Below, in pieces: positions 18,424-26,929 of a stretch of 64,000 nt of DNA. The DNA comes from Rhizobium leguminosarum (GTDB taxonomy: Bacteria > Pseudomonadota > Alphaproteobacteria > Rhizobiales > Rhizobiaceae): assembly GCF_017876795.1 (NCBI RefSeq), contig NZ_JAGIOR010000003.1, positions 1-64,000 on the forward strand. The letters run 5' to 3'. Numbering within the stretch: position 1 is the stretch's first letter; every line of letters starts with the position of its first letter. The notes beneath the pieces were generated by a model that had not been told where the DNA came from, did not search any database, and was given only the letters and a program-made list of their open reading frames with translations. The position numbers and the translations under genes were made by a program.

Positions 18424-18503
18424 ACGATAACGATAACTAACCGGATTTTCGAGAAAGCCAATAATTTCTGGGTTTCTTGAGGAAGTATGACGATAACGAT
18501 AAC
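18424..18503. promoter_or_regulatory. Two copies of ACGATAACGATAAC upstream of the lacI-fucosidase operon
   Basis: The 14-base motif ACGATAACGATAAC, itself a tandem of CGATAA, occurs at 18424-18437 and again at 18490-18503, 66 bases apart, in the promoter region of the LacI gene. Repeats at this spacing could be two operators allowing looping. Assignment to the LacI protein rests on position only. Confidence 0.45.
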
Positions 18504-18535
18504 GTAAATAGCCTAAGCGGAATATTGGAACAAGG

Positions 18536-18694
18536 AATTCCACGGCCCATCCCGATCTCTACGAGCAGGGCGCCGAGGGACCGTTGCTGTCGATCCGCGA
18601 TGGCCGGATTGCCATCGGTTCGCTCGGGGCGATCGGATATGCTAGCAGCGCCTTGCCCGATTTCAAAGCGATGGAGCCGCTGTCCATCGAATAG
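18536..18694 (+). pseudogene. C-terminal remnant of an unidentified protein gene
   Basis: An open stretch of about 50 codons without a start reads AHPDLYEQGAEGPLLSIRD and then RIAIGSLGAIGYASSALPDF before a TAG at 18692-18694. Composition and codon use are those of a real protein end, yet the frame is blocked by TAG at 18509 and no N-terminal part is present. A 9-bp hairpin follows the stop. The family was not recognised. The upstream part was probably lost in the rearrangement that placed the fucosidase locus here. Confidence 0.5.
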
Positions 18695-18702
18695 CAGGAC
18701 GC

Positions 18703-18725
18703 GCAGGCGGCTTGGGGCCGCCTGC
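18703..18725 (+). terminator. Hairpin after the gene remnant and near the RND operon end
   Basis: GCAGGCGGC (18703-18711) pairs perfectly with 18717-18725 around a five-base loop. It lies nine bases after the remnant stop and about 90 bases downstream of the RND pump gene on the other strand. No T-tract follows on either side, so termination is only probable. Confidence 0.45.
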
Positions 18726-18811
18726 GGGGGAACACGTCCCGCGGCTTTGTTCCTGTTGGGGCGAGGAACGCGGCCGAAGAGGTTGCCGTCACCGGCCGTT
18801 GTCTGGCGGGG

Positions 18812-21800
18812 TCATCTCTGACCTTGCCCCCGCCATGACTGCCCGGGTTGGAAATCGATCGCCGCATGATCGTTGGACGCATACGGTTTATCCCCAGCGA
18901 TGTCCTGGGCCAGGCCGATCCGGCGCAGCAAGCGTTTGAGGATCTGTTCGAGATCATCGACGAAGGTGAAGATGACGGGGATGACGATGAGGCTGAGCAG
19001 CGTCGACATCACCACGCCGCCGATCACGACGATCGCCATTGGCTGGCGGAAGCTCGAATCCCCACCCATCAGGCTGAGCGCGGCCGGCAGCATGCCGCAT
19101 GCCATGGCGATGGTGGTCATGACGATCGGCCGTGCGCGCTTGTGGCAGGCATCCACCAAGGCGTCGAACCTGGCCATGCCGCGCTGACGCGACATGATCG
19201 CATATTCGATGAGCAGGATGGAGTTCTTCGTCACCACGCCCATCAGCATGAGCAGACCGATGACAACGGGCATGGAGAAGCTCGTTCCGGTCAGCACGAG
19301 CGGCACCAATGCGCCGCCGAGCGAGAGCGGCAGAGCCATCAGAAGGGTGAGCGGCTGCAGGAAATCGTGGAAGAGCAGGACGAGGACCGCGTAGATGCAG
19401 AAGACGCCGATCGCCATCGCTAGCGCAAAGCTCTGAAACAATTCCGAACTGCGCTGAAGTTCGCCCTGTTCGACAAGAGTAACGCCCGACGGCAGATGCC
19501 GGAGCGCCGGCAGCGCCTGCGCCTCGCGATTGACGTCGCCGAGGATGCGGCCATTGAGTTCGATGGAAAGGGTGACATTGCGCATCCGATCGATCCGATC
19601 GATCTGGGAGGGGCTGCCGCCGATCCTCACGTCGGCAATCGATCCGAGATCGACGTTGCCGTTGGATCCCGCCACCCGCATGTTCTTGATGTCGTCCAGA
19701 TTGGTGCGCGCCTCGGGCGAGAAGCGGACGACGATCGGAATCTGCCGCTGCGGCAGGTTGAGCTTCGGCAGTTCGGAGGAATATTCCCCGTTCGTCGCCA
19801 CGCGCACGGCCTCGGCGACGGCGCTTGACGTGACCCCGAGGGCTGCGCTGCGCGCAAAGTCGGGTGTGATCTGGATCTCGGGCGCCTGCCTGGCGGCGGT
19901 CGATGTCACCGCTCCGATGCCCTGCAGTGTGCGGAGCTGTTCCTCGAGCGCTGTGCTTGCGCTGTCGATCACGTTTGCGTCGTCGCTCGCCAGCGTGATC
20001 TCGAGTTTCGTGCCATTGCCGCCGCCGCCAACCTCCACACGCACGCCGGGGAGGACGGAGAGCGCCTGTCGGATGTCGTTTTCGATTTCAGACTGCTTAC
20101 GATTGCGCTCGTCGATGGGCGGCAGCACGGCGACGATCGTCGCCGATCCGACATCGCTTGTGGTGCCGGCGTCGGGGCCGCCGCCCGAAGACGTCGAACC
20201 GACGGCTGAAAAGACATGCGTCACGTCGGGAAGCTTGCCGATAATATCCGCGGCCTTCCTGGCCGTCGCATCCGTCTGCTCGATGGTGGCGCCCGGTTGC
20301 ATGGTCAGCGTGACCTGGGTCCGCGCGTCGTCGGACGCGGGCAGGAAGCCCGATTTCAACAAGGGGATGGTCGAAAGCGAGAGCGCCACGACGATGGCGG
20401 TGACGGCCAAAGTGGTCTTCCTGCGGTTCATGGCGGCCTTCACGATGGCGATATAGGCCCGCATGATCCGGCCATCCTTCTCCTCGGTCGGATGAGCCTT
20501 CATGAAATAGGCGGCCATCATCGGCGTCAGCAGGCGCGCGACCACGAGCGAGGCGAGCACGGCGACGGCGGCGGTGATGCCGAACTGACGGAATATGAGG
20601 CCCGGTATGCCGCTCATGAACGCCGTCGGCAGGAAGACCGAGACCAGTGTGAAGGTGGTCGCGATAACGGCAAGTCCGATCTCGTTGGCCGCTTCGAGGG
20701 CGGCGTCGATCGGCCGCTTGCCCATCTGCAGGTGGCGGGCGATGTTCTCGATCTCGACGATAGCATCGTCGACGAGGATGCCGACCACCAGCGACAGCGC
20801 GAGCAGCGTGACGATATTCAGGCTGAAGCCGGTGAGGTACATGACAAGGAAGGTCGGTATGACGGACAAGGGCAGCGCCACGGCCGACAGGATCGTTGCC
20901 CGCCAGTCCCGGAGGAAAAGCCAGACGACGATGATCGCCAGGATTGCCCCTTCGTACAGCATGTGCATCGAACCATCGTAGTTGCCGATGATCGGGCCGA
21001 TTGTGCTGTAAGCCTCGTCGATCTGCACGTTGGAATGCTTGGCGGCGAACTGTTTGATCGCCTTGTCGACATCGGCGGCAACGCCGCTGTCGGAAAATCC
21101 GTTCGAGCGCTTGATCTCGACCGCGATCACCGGCTTGCCGTCGAGATAGGCCATCGAGGAGCGTTCGGCGAAGCTGTCGGTGATGGATGCGACGTCATCG
21201 AGGCGAACCTGCTGGCCGTTCGCCAGCGGAATTTTGAGCCCCTTCAGCGCCTCGACCGATGGCAGGGCGCCGAGCGTGCGCAAGGTCTGGCGGGTGCCGC
21301 CGATTTCGCCAAGGCCGCCCGATGTATCCGTCTGCACTGCCTTCAGCTGCGACGACACAGTGGCCGCGGTGACCCCCAGCGACGCCATCGTCGCGGGATC
21401 GAGATCCACATGAACCTCACGGTCGATCCCGCCGATGCGGTTGACCTGCCCGACACCGGACACCGAAAGCAGCGCCTTGGTCAGATCATTGTCGACAAAC
21501 CAGGAAAGTTCGGTCTCGTTGAGAGCGGTCGAGCGGACGGCATAGGTGACCAGCGGGGAGCTCTGTACCGTGACCTTGCTGACGCTGGGCGTTTCCATCT
21601 GCGCCGGCAGGTCGCCCTTGACGCTGTCGACGGCATTGCGGACTTCGTTCAGGGCCGTTTCGCTGTCTTTTTCCAGCTTGAAGGAAACCTTGATCGAGAC
21701 GCTGCCGTCCGTGATCGTCGTGGTGATATGGTCGAGATAGCTGAGCGCGACGAGACTATCTTCGATCTTGCGGGCGACCTCGGTTTCGAGCTGCGCCGGC

Positions 21801-21964
21801 GCGGCGCCCTCGAGCGTGGCGGTGACGGTGATCGTCGGAAGGTCCATGTCGGGGAAGTTCTGGATTGGCAGCTGCTTGAAGGCCAAGAGCCCACCGACCG
21901 TCAGCATCACAAACAGCAATATCGCCGGTACGGGATTGCGGATCGACCAGGCTGAGAAGTTCAT
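18812..21964 (-). CDS. RND family efflux pump, inner-membrane transporter (AcrB/MdtB type)
   Basis: A 1050-residue proton-driven pump of the hydrophobe/amphiphile efflux type. It starts with the usual MNFSAWSIRNPVPAILLF first helix, followed by a large periplasmic loop. The helix-4 proton-relay pair is seen in LVVGILVDDAIVEIENIARH, and a second periplasmic loop and the second half with LMLMGVVTKNSILLIEYA follow. The length is normal for the family. The ATG overlaps the adaptor stop by one base (TGATG), so pump and adaptor are made together. The tripartite system probably uses the outer-membrane factor at 25473-26924. Substrates cannot be predicted reliably. Confidence 0.93.
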   Translation of the reverse strand: MNFSAWSIRNPVPAILLFVMLTVGGLLAFKQLPIQNFPDMDLPTITVTATLEGAAPAQLETEVARKIEDSLVALSYLDHITTTITDGSVSIKVSFKLEKDSETALNEVRNAVDSVKGDLPAQMETPSVSKVTVQSSPLVTYAVRSTALNETELSWFVDNDLTKALLSVSGVGQVNRIGGIDREVHVDLDPATMASLGVTAATVSSQLKAVQTDTSGGLGEIGGTRQTLRTLGALPSVEALKGLKIPLANGQQVRLDDVASITDSFAERSSMAYLDGKPVIAVEIKRSNGFSDSGVAADVDKAIKQFAAKHSNVQIDEAYSTIGPIIGNYDGSMHMLYEGAILAIIVVWLFLRDWRATILSAVALPLSVIPTFLVMYLTGFSLNIVTLLALSLVVGILVDDAIVEIENIARHLQMGKRPIDAALEAANEIGLAVIATTFTLVSVFLPTAFMSGIPGLIFRQFGITAAVAVLASLVVARLLTPMMAAYFMKAHPTEEKDGRIMRAYIAIVKAAMNRRKTTLAVTAIVVALSLSTIPLLKSGFLPASDDARTQVTLTMQPGATIEQTDATARKAADIIGKLPDVTHVFSAVGSTSSGGGPDAGTTSDVGSATIVAVLPPIDERNRKQSEIENDIRQALSVLPGVRVEVGGGGNGTKLEITLASDDANVIDSASTALEEQLRTLQGIGAVTSTAARQAPEIQITPDFARSAALGVTSSAVAEAVRVATNGEYSSELPKLNLPQRQIPIVVRFSPEARTNLDDIKNMRVAGSNGNVDLGSIADVRIGGSPSQIDRIDRMRNVTLSIELNGRILGDVNREAQALPALRHLPSGVTLVEQGELQRSSELFQSFALAMAIGVFCIYAVLVLLFHDFLQPLTLLMALPLSLGGALVPLVLTGTSFSMPVVIGLLMLMGVVTKNSILLIEYAIMSRQRGMARFDALVDACHKRARPIVMTTIAMACGMLPAALSLMGGDSSFRQPMAIVVIGGVVMSTLLSLIVIPVIFTFVDDLEQILKRLLRRIGLAQDIAGDKPYASNDHAAIDFQPGQSWRGQGQR

Positions 21965-23058
21965 CAGTTTGTCTCCGCAATCTTCACGAGGTCGTTGTCC
22001 GACAGGAACGCGCCGCCCGAGCTCACCACCTTCGACGAGCGGTCTATTCCGGAGACGATTTCCACCTCGCCATTGTTGCGGCGGCCGGTTTCCACCCTGA
22101 CCTTTTGCACCCGCTGATTCTCACCTGAAGTGAAGAGGTAACTGATGCCGTCCCGGAACACGATCGCCGTCTCGGGAACGGTCAGCGCCGGAGAGGTCTG
22201 CAATTCGATGTTGCCGGTGACATAGAGGCCGGTGCGCGGACGGACGTCGGTGGGAAGAGCCACATAGACGATTGCCCGACTGGTATCGGTGCTGACCGAA
22301 GGCCCGACAAGTCTCACCTTGCCGTCAATGGCATGGCCGTCCGGTCCGTTGATCCTCACGCTCAAGTCTTCCGAAATGCGTGGGAGGTAACGCACTGAAA
22401 CTTCCGCCTGCCACTCAACACGCTGCTGGCGAACCATGCGGAACAGCTCGGTGCCGGTGGAGACGACGGCGCCGAGATTGGCGGAACGGGACGTTATGAG
22501 GCCGTCGTCGACGGCGGTGATGGTGGTCTGCGCAAGCTTGATCTTTTCGCTGTCGAGTGCTGCATCTTCAGATGCGAGGCTCGCCGTCGCCGTCTGCTCG
22601 TCGGCTAGGTATTCGACGATCTTCTCGTCGGAAAGCGCGCCCGAGGGACGCAGCTGCCGCGCCCGGTCGGCATTGGCCTTCGAAAGACTTGCCTTGGCGG
22701 TCTCGACGGCCGCTTCCTGCTTGCGAAGATCGGCGAGCACGCTTTCCTGGGAAATCCGGACGAGCGCCTGTCCCTTCGTGACCACGGAGCCGACATCGAC
22801 CAGGACATCGGTTATACGCAGGCCGCTGGTTTCGGAGGCAATGACCGCTTCCTGCCAGGGTTTCAGCCAACCGCTCGCCGGAACGGTCTCAGGCCAGTCC
22901 CGCTGCGCCGGCGTCATCAGAGGGACGGTGAGAGCGGGAGCTGCCGCCTGCTCGGCAGCGGCATTGCGGAGGGGGAAGAAAAGCGCGACCGCAACGAACG
23001 CGGCGGCTAATGGTTTGGATGGTTTTCTCAATGATGCACTCCTTGTGGTCAAAGGCAT
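21964..23058 (-). CDS. RND efflux periplasmic adaptor (membrane fusion protein)
   Basis: A 364-residue adaptor. It has an N-terminal signal/anchor (LAAAFVAVALFFPLRNAAAE), then the lipoyl-like and alpha-hairpin domains: a first half ending TDVLVDVGSVVTKGQALVRI, a coiled hairpin of about residues 95-150 (LRKQEAAVETAKASLSKANA), and beta-barrel and membrane-proximal domains at the C-terminus (VETGRRNNGEVEIVSGIDRS). It bridges the inner-membrane pump and the outer-membrane channel. It is the first gene of the efflux operon, and its promoter region (23059-23371) carries the RIME-like repeat and the shared 13-bp motif. Confidence 0.9.
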   Translation of the reverse strand: MPLTTRSASLRKPSKPLAAAFVAVALFFPLRNAAAEQAAAPALTVPLMTPAQRDWPETVPASGWLKPWQEAVIASETSGLRITDVLVDVGSVVTKGQALVRISQESVLADLRKQEAAVETAKASLSKANADRARQLRPSGALSDEKIVEYLADEQTATASLASEDAALDSEKIKLAQTTITAVDDGLITSRSANLGAVVSTGTELFRMVRQQRVEWQAEVSVRYLPRISEDLSVRINGPDGHAIDGKVRLVGPSVSTDTSRAIVYVALPTDVRPRTGLYVTGNIELQTSPALTVPETAIVFRDGISYLFTSGENQRVQKVRVETGRRNNGEVEIVSGIDRSSKVVSSGGAFLSDNDLVKIAETN

Positions 23059-23166
23059 CTATGCCTTTCCCGATCGCGATCAGCTCGATGAAGGATTGCG
23101 GCTGATGCACGGCAATCCGATCGCAGCTCGCGTCGATGTCATGGCAGGATAGGTAACGGGACGAAT

Positions 23167-23203
23167 GTTAAGTGCGGTCAAGTTGGTGTTAAGTTAGGTA
23201 AAA
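23167..23203. promoter_or_regulatory. Candidate response-regulator site upstream of the RND operon
   Basis: GTTAAG occurs at 23167-23172 and 23188-23193 (21 bp apart), and AAGTTAGGTAAAA at 23191-23203. The same 13 bases occur inverted at 25386-25398 in front of the outer-membrane factor gene. Direct repeats about two helical turns apart are usual for OmpR-type regulators, and the regulator gene lies between the two sites. Confidence 0.5.
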
Positions 23204-23247
23204 CTTGGCCGCGTGAGCGTGTTCGTGCTGTATGGCTTGCTGGGATT

Positions 23248-23361
23248 CGAGCATGATGCCGAAAAGTGTGAGCGGTTTTCGGAGGGCATCATGCTCTACT
23301 CTTTAATGTAGAACAGGATTCAGATTTTTGGGCCGAGCCGGCCTAAAATCATCCTGTTCTA
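23248..23361. repeat. RIME1-like palindromic intergenic element, copy 2
   Basis: Inverted relative to copy 1 (15923-16037). The GAGCATGATG/CATCATGCTC palindrome (23249-23296) comes first, then the TAGAACAGGA/TCCTGTTCTA palindrome (23309-23361). It lies between the divergent adaptor and response-regulator genes and ends 11 bases before the latter. Confidence 0.8.
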
Positions 23362-23371
23362 ATGACGGATA

Positions 23372-24064
23372 ATGCGAATGAACAAGGTTCTCCTCATCGA
23401 CGACGACGCCGAGCTGACGACGCTTCTGCAGGAATATCTGGTCGAGGAAGGATATGATGTCGTAACGGATACGGACGGCCGCGCCGCCATTGCCGCGGCC
23501 GCCGGCAATACGGTCGATATCATCGTGCTCGACATCATGATGCCGCGGATGAACGGGATCGAGGTTCTGCAGAGGATCAGGAAGCTGAGCCAGGTCCCCG
23601 TTCTGATGCTGACCGCAAGAGGCGACGACATCGACAGGATATCGGGCCTCAATCTCGGCGCCGACGACTATGTGCCGAAACCATGTTCGCCGGGCGAACT
23701 GGCGGCGAGGTTGCGGGCTATCCTGCGACGCGCCGGTCAGCCGGCGGCCGGTGTATCGACCGATACGATCAGGGCAGGACAGCTCGTGCTCCATTCCGGC
23801 AGCAGAAGCGCTGAATGGCGCGGTGAGACCTTGGAGTTGACCGGCACCGAATTCAGCCTGCTCGAGGTTCTCGCCCGCAGCGCCGGCCAGCTGGTGTCGA
23901 AGCAGGATATTTCGAAGCGTGCCTTCGGCAAGCCGCTCACGCCGTTCGACCGCCGTATCGACGTCCATATCAGCAGCGTTCGCCAGAAGCTCGGACTGAG
24001 GGAGGACGGGCAATCCTGGATCCAGTCCGTCCGCGGCCAGGGCTATCAACTTCTCGTGGACTGA
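23372..24064 (+). CDS. OmpR family response regulator (CpxR-like)
   Basis: A 230-residue response regulator. The receiver domain (1-120) has the acidic pocket (LLIDDDAEL), the phosphoacceptor Asp54 in VLDIMMPRMNG and the switch Lys in DDYVPKPCSPGE. The C-terminal winged helix has LTGTEFSLLEVLARSAGQLV and RRIDVHISSVRQKLG. A second in-frame ATG six bases on is equally plausible. The gene follows the RIME-like repeat, is divergent from the efflux operon and is two bases before its kinase gene. It likely activates both the adaptor/pump operon and the outer-membrane factor gene. Confidence 0.9.
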   Translation: MRMNKVLLIDDDAELTTLLQEYLVEEGYDVVTDTDGRAAIAAAAGNTVDIIVLDIMMPRMNGIEVLQRIRKLSQVPVLMLTARGDDIDRISGLNLGADDYVPKPCSPGELAARLRAILRRAGQPAAGVSTDTIRAGQLVLHSGSRSAEWRGETLELTGTEFSLLEVLARSAGQLVSKQDISKRAFGKPLTPFDRRIDVHISSVRQKLGLREDGQSWIQSVRGQGYQLLVD

Positions 24065-24066
24065 TC

Positions 24067-25356
24067 ATGCCCCGGCTTTTCTGGAAATTCTTCAGGATCA
24101 TCTGGCTGACGCTGGCGGCAAGCCTCGCTGTCATTATCCTTATCGTCAAACTCCTTCAGGCGGTTCCCTTCGCAAGCGAGCTGGACCAGGAGCGGCGGAC
24201 GCTCATGTTGAACCTGACTGCAAACATTCTGGTCGAGGACGGCGAAGCCGCCGCCGCGCGTTTCGTGACTACGAGCGAGAAGACGCAGCCGCTCGGCCTG
24301 ACCCTATCGAAACCTACGGAGGCCGACGCCTGCGCCGAGAAGAACACGATCACCACCCGATCCGTGCCGAAGGATGGGGTCTGCTATCGGCTTTCCGTGT
24401 CGGCCCCGGCTAGTTTCACCTTCGACAATCTTGGCCCGTTCATGCCGTGGATCACCATCCTGATCGCGAGCACGATCGCGGCAGGTGCACTGGCGCGATA
24501 CCTCATTCGTCCCGTCGTGCATCTGCGCGACGGCTTGAGCGCGCTTGCCCATGGCCGCTTCGACTTCCGCATCGGCGATAAAATGGCCGGGCGAAAGGAT
24601 GAAGTGACGGCACTTGCCTATGATTTCGATTCCAGCGCCGCCCGGCTTCAGGAGCTCCAGGATGCGCAGCAGAGGCTGTTCCATGACGTCTCCCACGAAC
24701 TGCGCTCGCCTTTGTCCCGCCTGCAGGCCGCCGTCGGCGTGCTCCGGCAGAACCCGGCCAAACTGACCGCCATGCTGGACCGCATGGACCGGGAGGTCGA
24801 ACGGCTCGATACGCTGGTGGGCGAGGTTCTGACCCTTGCCAGGCTGACGGCGGGATCCGGCCGGCCGCTGAAGACGCAGACCCTCGACATCATCGAACTC
24901 CTCAACGAAATTCTCGGCGACGCGGCATTCGAAGCCCAGGCGCGCGGGGTCGCGATCACGCCGAGCATCGACGGCATCTTCCGCGCCGAGGTAGAAGGCG
25001 AACTGATCTACCGGGCGCTCGAAAACATCGTCCGCAACGCCGTCAAATACACGGCGGAGCATTCGCGCGTCACCGTCTCCTGCGAGGCGGCTGCCGACCG
25101 ACTCAGGATCTTCGTGACGGATCAGGGGCCAGGCGTCGGCCGGGACGAACTCGAACGCATCTTCCAGCCGTTTTCCCGCGGGAAAGACGCCGTGCCGAGA
25201 GGCGGATACGGCCTGGGTCTCGCCATCAGCAGGCAGGCGATCGAACGCCATGGCGGGCGCGTGCGTGCATCATTGCCGGATGCCGGCGGCCTAGCGATCA
25301 CCCTGGAGCTCCCGAGGCGGCCGACGCCCTATGGCGCGGCCAGTGATGAAACCTGA
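24067..25356 (+). CDS. Sensor histidine kinase (CpxA-like)
   Basis: A 429-residue membrane kinase. The first membrane segment (IIWLTLAASLAVIILIVKLL) lies at about residues 10-30, a periplasmic sensor of about 90 residues follows, and a second segment runs through PWITILIASTIAAGALARYL. HAMP comes next, then the H-box FHDVSHELRSPLSRL with the phosphorylated His210, the N-box (ALENIVRNAVKYTAEH) and the G boxes (VTDQGPGVGRDEL, GGYGLGLAISRQA). It is coupled to the response regulator two bases upstream and probably senses envelope stress or the pump substrates. Confidence 0.9.
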   Translation: MPRLFWKFFRIIWLTLAASLAVIILIVKLLQAVPFASELDQERRTLMLNLTANILVEDGEAAAARFVTTSEKTQPLGLTLSKPTEADACAEKNTITTRSVPKDGVCYRLSVSAPASFTFDNLGPFMPWITILIASTIAAGALARYLIRPVVHLRDGLSALAHGRFDFRIGDKMAGRKDEVTALAYDFDSSAARLQELQDAQQRLFHDVSHELRSPLSRLQAAVGVLRQNPAKLTAMLDRMDREVERLDTLVGEVLTLARLTAGSGRPLKTQTLDIIELLNEILGDAAFEAQARGVAITPSIDGIFRAEVEGELIYRALENIVRNAVKYTAEHSRVTVSCEAAADRLRIFVTDQGPGVGRDELERIFQPFSRGKDAVPRGGYGLGLAISRQAIERHGGRVRASLPDAGGLAITLELPRRPTPYGAASDET

Positions 25357-25385
25357 TCCGCATAGCCCGACGAGGCGGTAACGGA

Positions 25386-25412
25386 TTTTACCTAACTTTA
25401 CAGTTTCTTAAC
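25386..25412. promoter_or_regulatory. Candidate response-regulator site upstream of the outer-membrane factor
   Basis: On the minus strand this segment reads GTTAAG (25412-25407) and AAGTTAGGTAAAA (25398-25386). The 13-base part is identical to the motif in front of the RND operon. It lies 61 bases before the GTG start of the outer-membrane factor gene. Confidence 0.5.
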
Positions 25413-25472
25413 CGCCATTAACGCTGGCATCGCTAAGCCTGAACCCACGATCCCGGTTCAGAAGGCTCGCCC

Positions 25473-26924
25473 GTGAGTGCGTCGCTTCCCACAAAACTAT
25501 CATCCCTCCGTTTCGCTGCATCCGCACTGACAATTCTGCTGACCGGCTGCGTCAGCGGCCCGGATCACGTTCCCCCGCAAATGCCGCTTCCCGCCAAATT
25601 CGAGGAGGGGGGCAACAAGAGCAACGGCAATGTCGTGACGGCTGAGTGGTGGACGGCCTTTCGCGACAAGCGGCTCGACGGCCTGGTGGTCCATGGCCTC
25701 AGCGAGAACCTCGATGTGCTGCAGGCGCTCGAAAGCATCAACTCGGCTGCCGCCAACGTCACGGTCGCCGGCGCTGGCGGCCTGCCGAGCCTGACAGTCG
25801 ATGCATCGCATACGTTATCGGGGGAGAAGGGTCGGCTCCGCACCACAGTCGGTACCACGAACACGACGGGCGGCGACGCCAGCCTCTCCTGGCTGCTCGA
25901 CCTCTTCGGCCAGTACCGGCGCTCGAAGGAGAGCGCCATCGCCTCGCTGGGGGCCGCCTATGCGACGGCCGACAATGCGAAGCTCACCTTTCTGAAAGAT
26001 CTCGTCGAGAGCTATATCGACGCCCGCTATTATCAGGAGCGCATCGCGCTTTCCCAAGCGAGTGTGAAATCCCGCCAGCAGACCTACGAACTCACGCAGC
26101 TGCAGCTGAAAGCCGGTGCGGCCTCCCGCCTCGATGTCGTTCAGGCCGAGGGCCTGGTGCAGTCGACGAAGGCCGATATTCCTGGCCTGGAAAAGAGCTT
26201 CACCGAGTCGGCCCATCATATCGCCACGCTGCTCGGGATGCCGGCATCCTCGCTGGTGGACGAGCTGAAGAAGAGTGCCGGCCAACCGGTCTTCCGCGGC
26301 GACATTCGCGCTGGCATTCCGGCCGATCTCATCCGCAACCGCCCCGACATTCGCAAGGCCGAACGTGAGCTGGCGGTGGCCGTTGCCGATATCGGCGCAG
26401 CCGAAGCCCAGCTCTACCCATCGATCACCCTGTCCGGTTCGATCTCGCCGAGCTGGGTGAAATCATCAGGTGCCAGCGGCGCAAGCCTGACGAGCTGGTC
26501 TTTCGGGCCATCGCTCAACCTGCCGATCTTCGATGGCGGCACATTGCGGGCGAATGTCGATATCGAGAAATCCGATGCGAAGACCCAATATCTCGCGTGG
26601 AAAGCGGCGGTGCTGAACGGGGTCGAAGAGGTCGAAAACGCGCTGTCGGCGGTTCGCCGCGACACGCAGACGCTGGAGCCATTGCGCCGACAGGTGCAGA
26701 CGGCGCAGGAATCGCTGGCACTTTCGACCACGAGCTACAAGGACGGCGCCTCGTCGCTGCTCGATATTCTGGACGCGCAGCGTTCGGTCTCCGATGCCGA
26801 GGCAAGCCTTGCCGCCACGGTACAGCAGGTCGCCAAGGATTATGTGGATCTCTATGTCGCCATCGGTGCCGGTTACCTCGAGCCGGAGCACGCCGCCTCC
26901 AAGCCAACCGCAAAGTCGGGCTAA
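25473..26924 (+). CDS. Outer-membrane efflux channel, NodT/OprM family lipoprotein
   Basis: A 483-residue TolC-like protein. It has a lipoprotein signal with lipobox LLTGC (the lipid-modified Cys at about residue 26), then two OEP repeats; characteristic segments are GLSENLDVLQALESINSA, SWLLDLFGQYRRSKESA, LIRNRPDIRKAERELAVAVA and the closing KDGASSLLDILDAQRSVSD. The GTG start at 25473 has an AGAAGG site. The gene lies 116 bases after the kinase and converges on the CitE-like gene, five bases away. It completes the tripartite RND pump. Confidence 0.9.
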   Translation: MSASLPTKLSSLRFAASALTILLTGCVSGPDHVPPQMPLPAKFEEGGNKSNGNVVTAEWWTAFRDKRLDGLVVHGLSENLDVLQALESINSAAANVTVAGAGGLPSLTVDASHTLSGEKGRLRTTVGTTNTTGGDASLSWLLDLFGQYRRSKESAIASLGAAYATADNAKLTFLKDLVESYIDARYYQERIALSQASVKSRQQTYELTQLQLKAGAASRLDVVQAEGLVQSTKADIPGLEKSFTESAHHIATLLGMPASSLVDELKKSAGQPVFRGDIRAGIPADLIRNRPDIRKAERELAVAVADIGAAEAQLYPSITLSGSISPSWVKSSGASGASLTSWSFGPSLNLPIFDGGTLRANVDIEKSDAKTQYLAWKAAVLNGVEEVENALSAVRRDTQTLEPLRRQVQTAQESLALSTTSYKDGASSLLDILDAQRSVSDAEASLAATVQQVAKDYVDLYVAIGAGYLEPEHAASKPTAKSG

Positions 26925-26929
26925 TTGGC

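Noticed and set aside
20216..21955. A 579-codon open frame on the plus strand
   Set aside because: It is antisense to the RND pump gene; long opposite-strand frames are expected at this GC content, and its translation is charge-biased with no domain.
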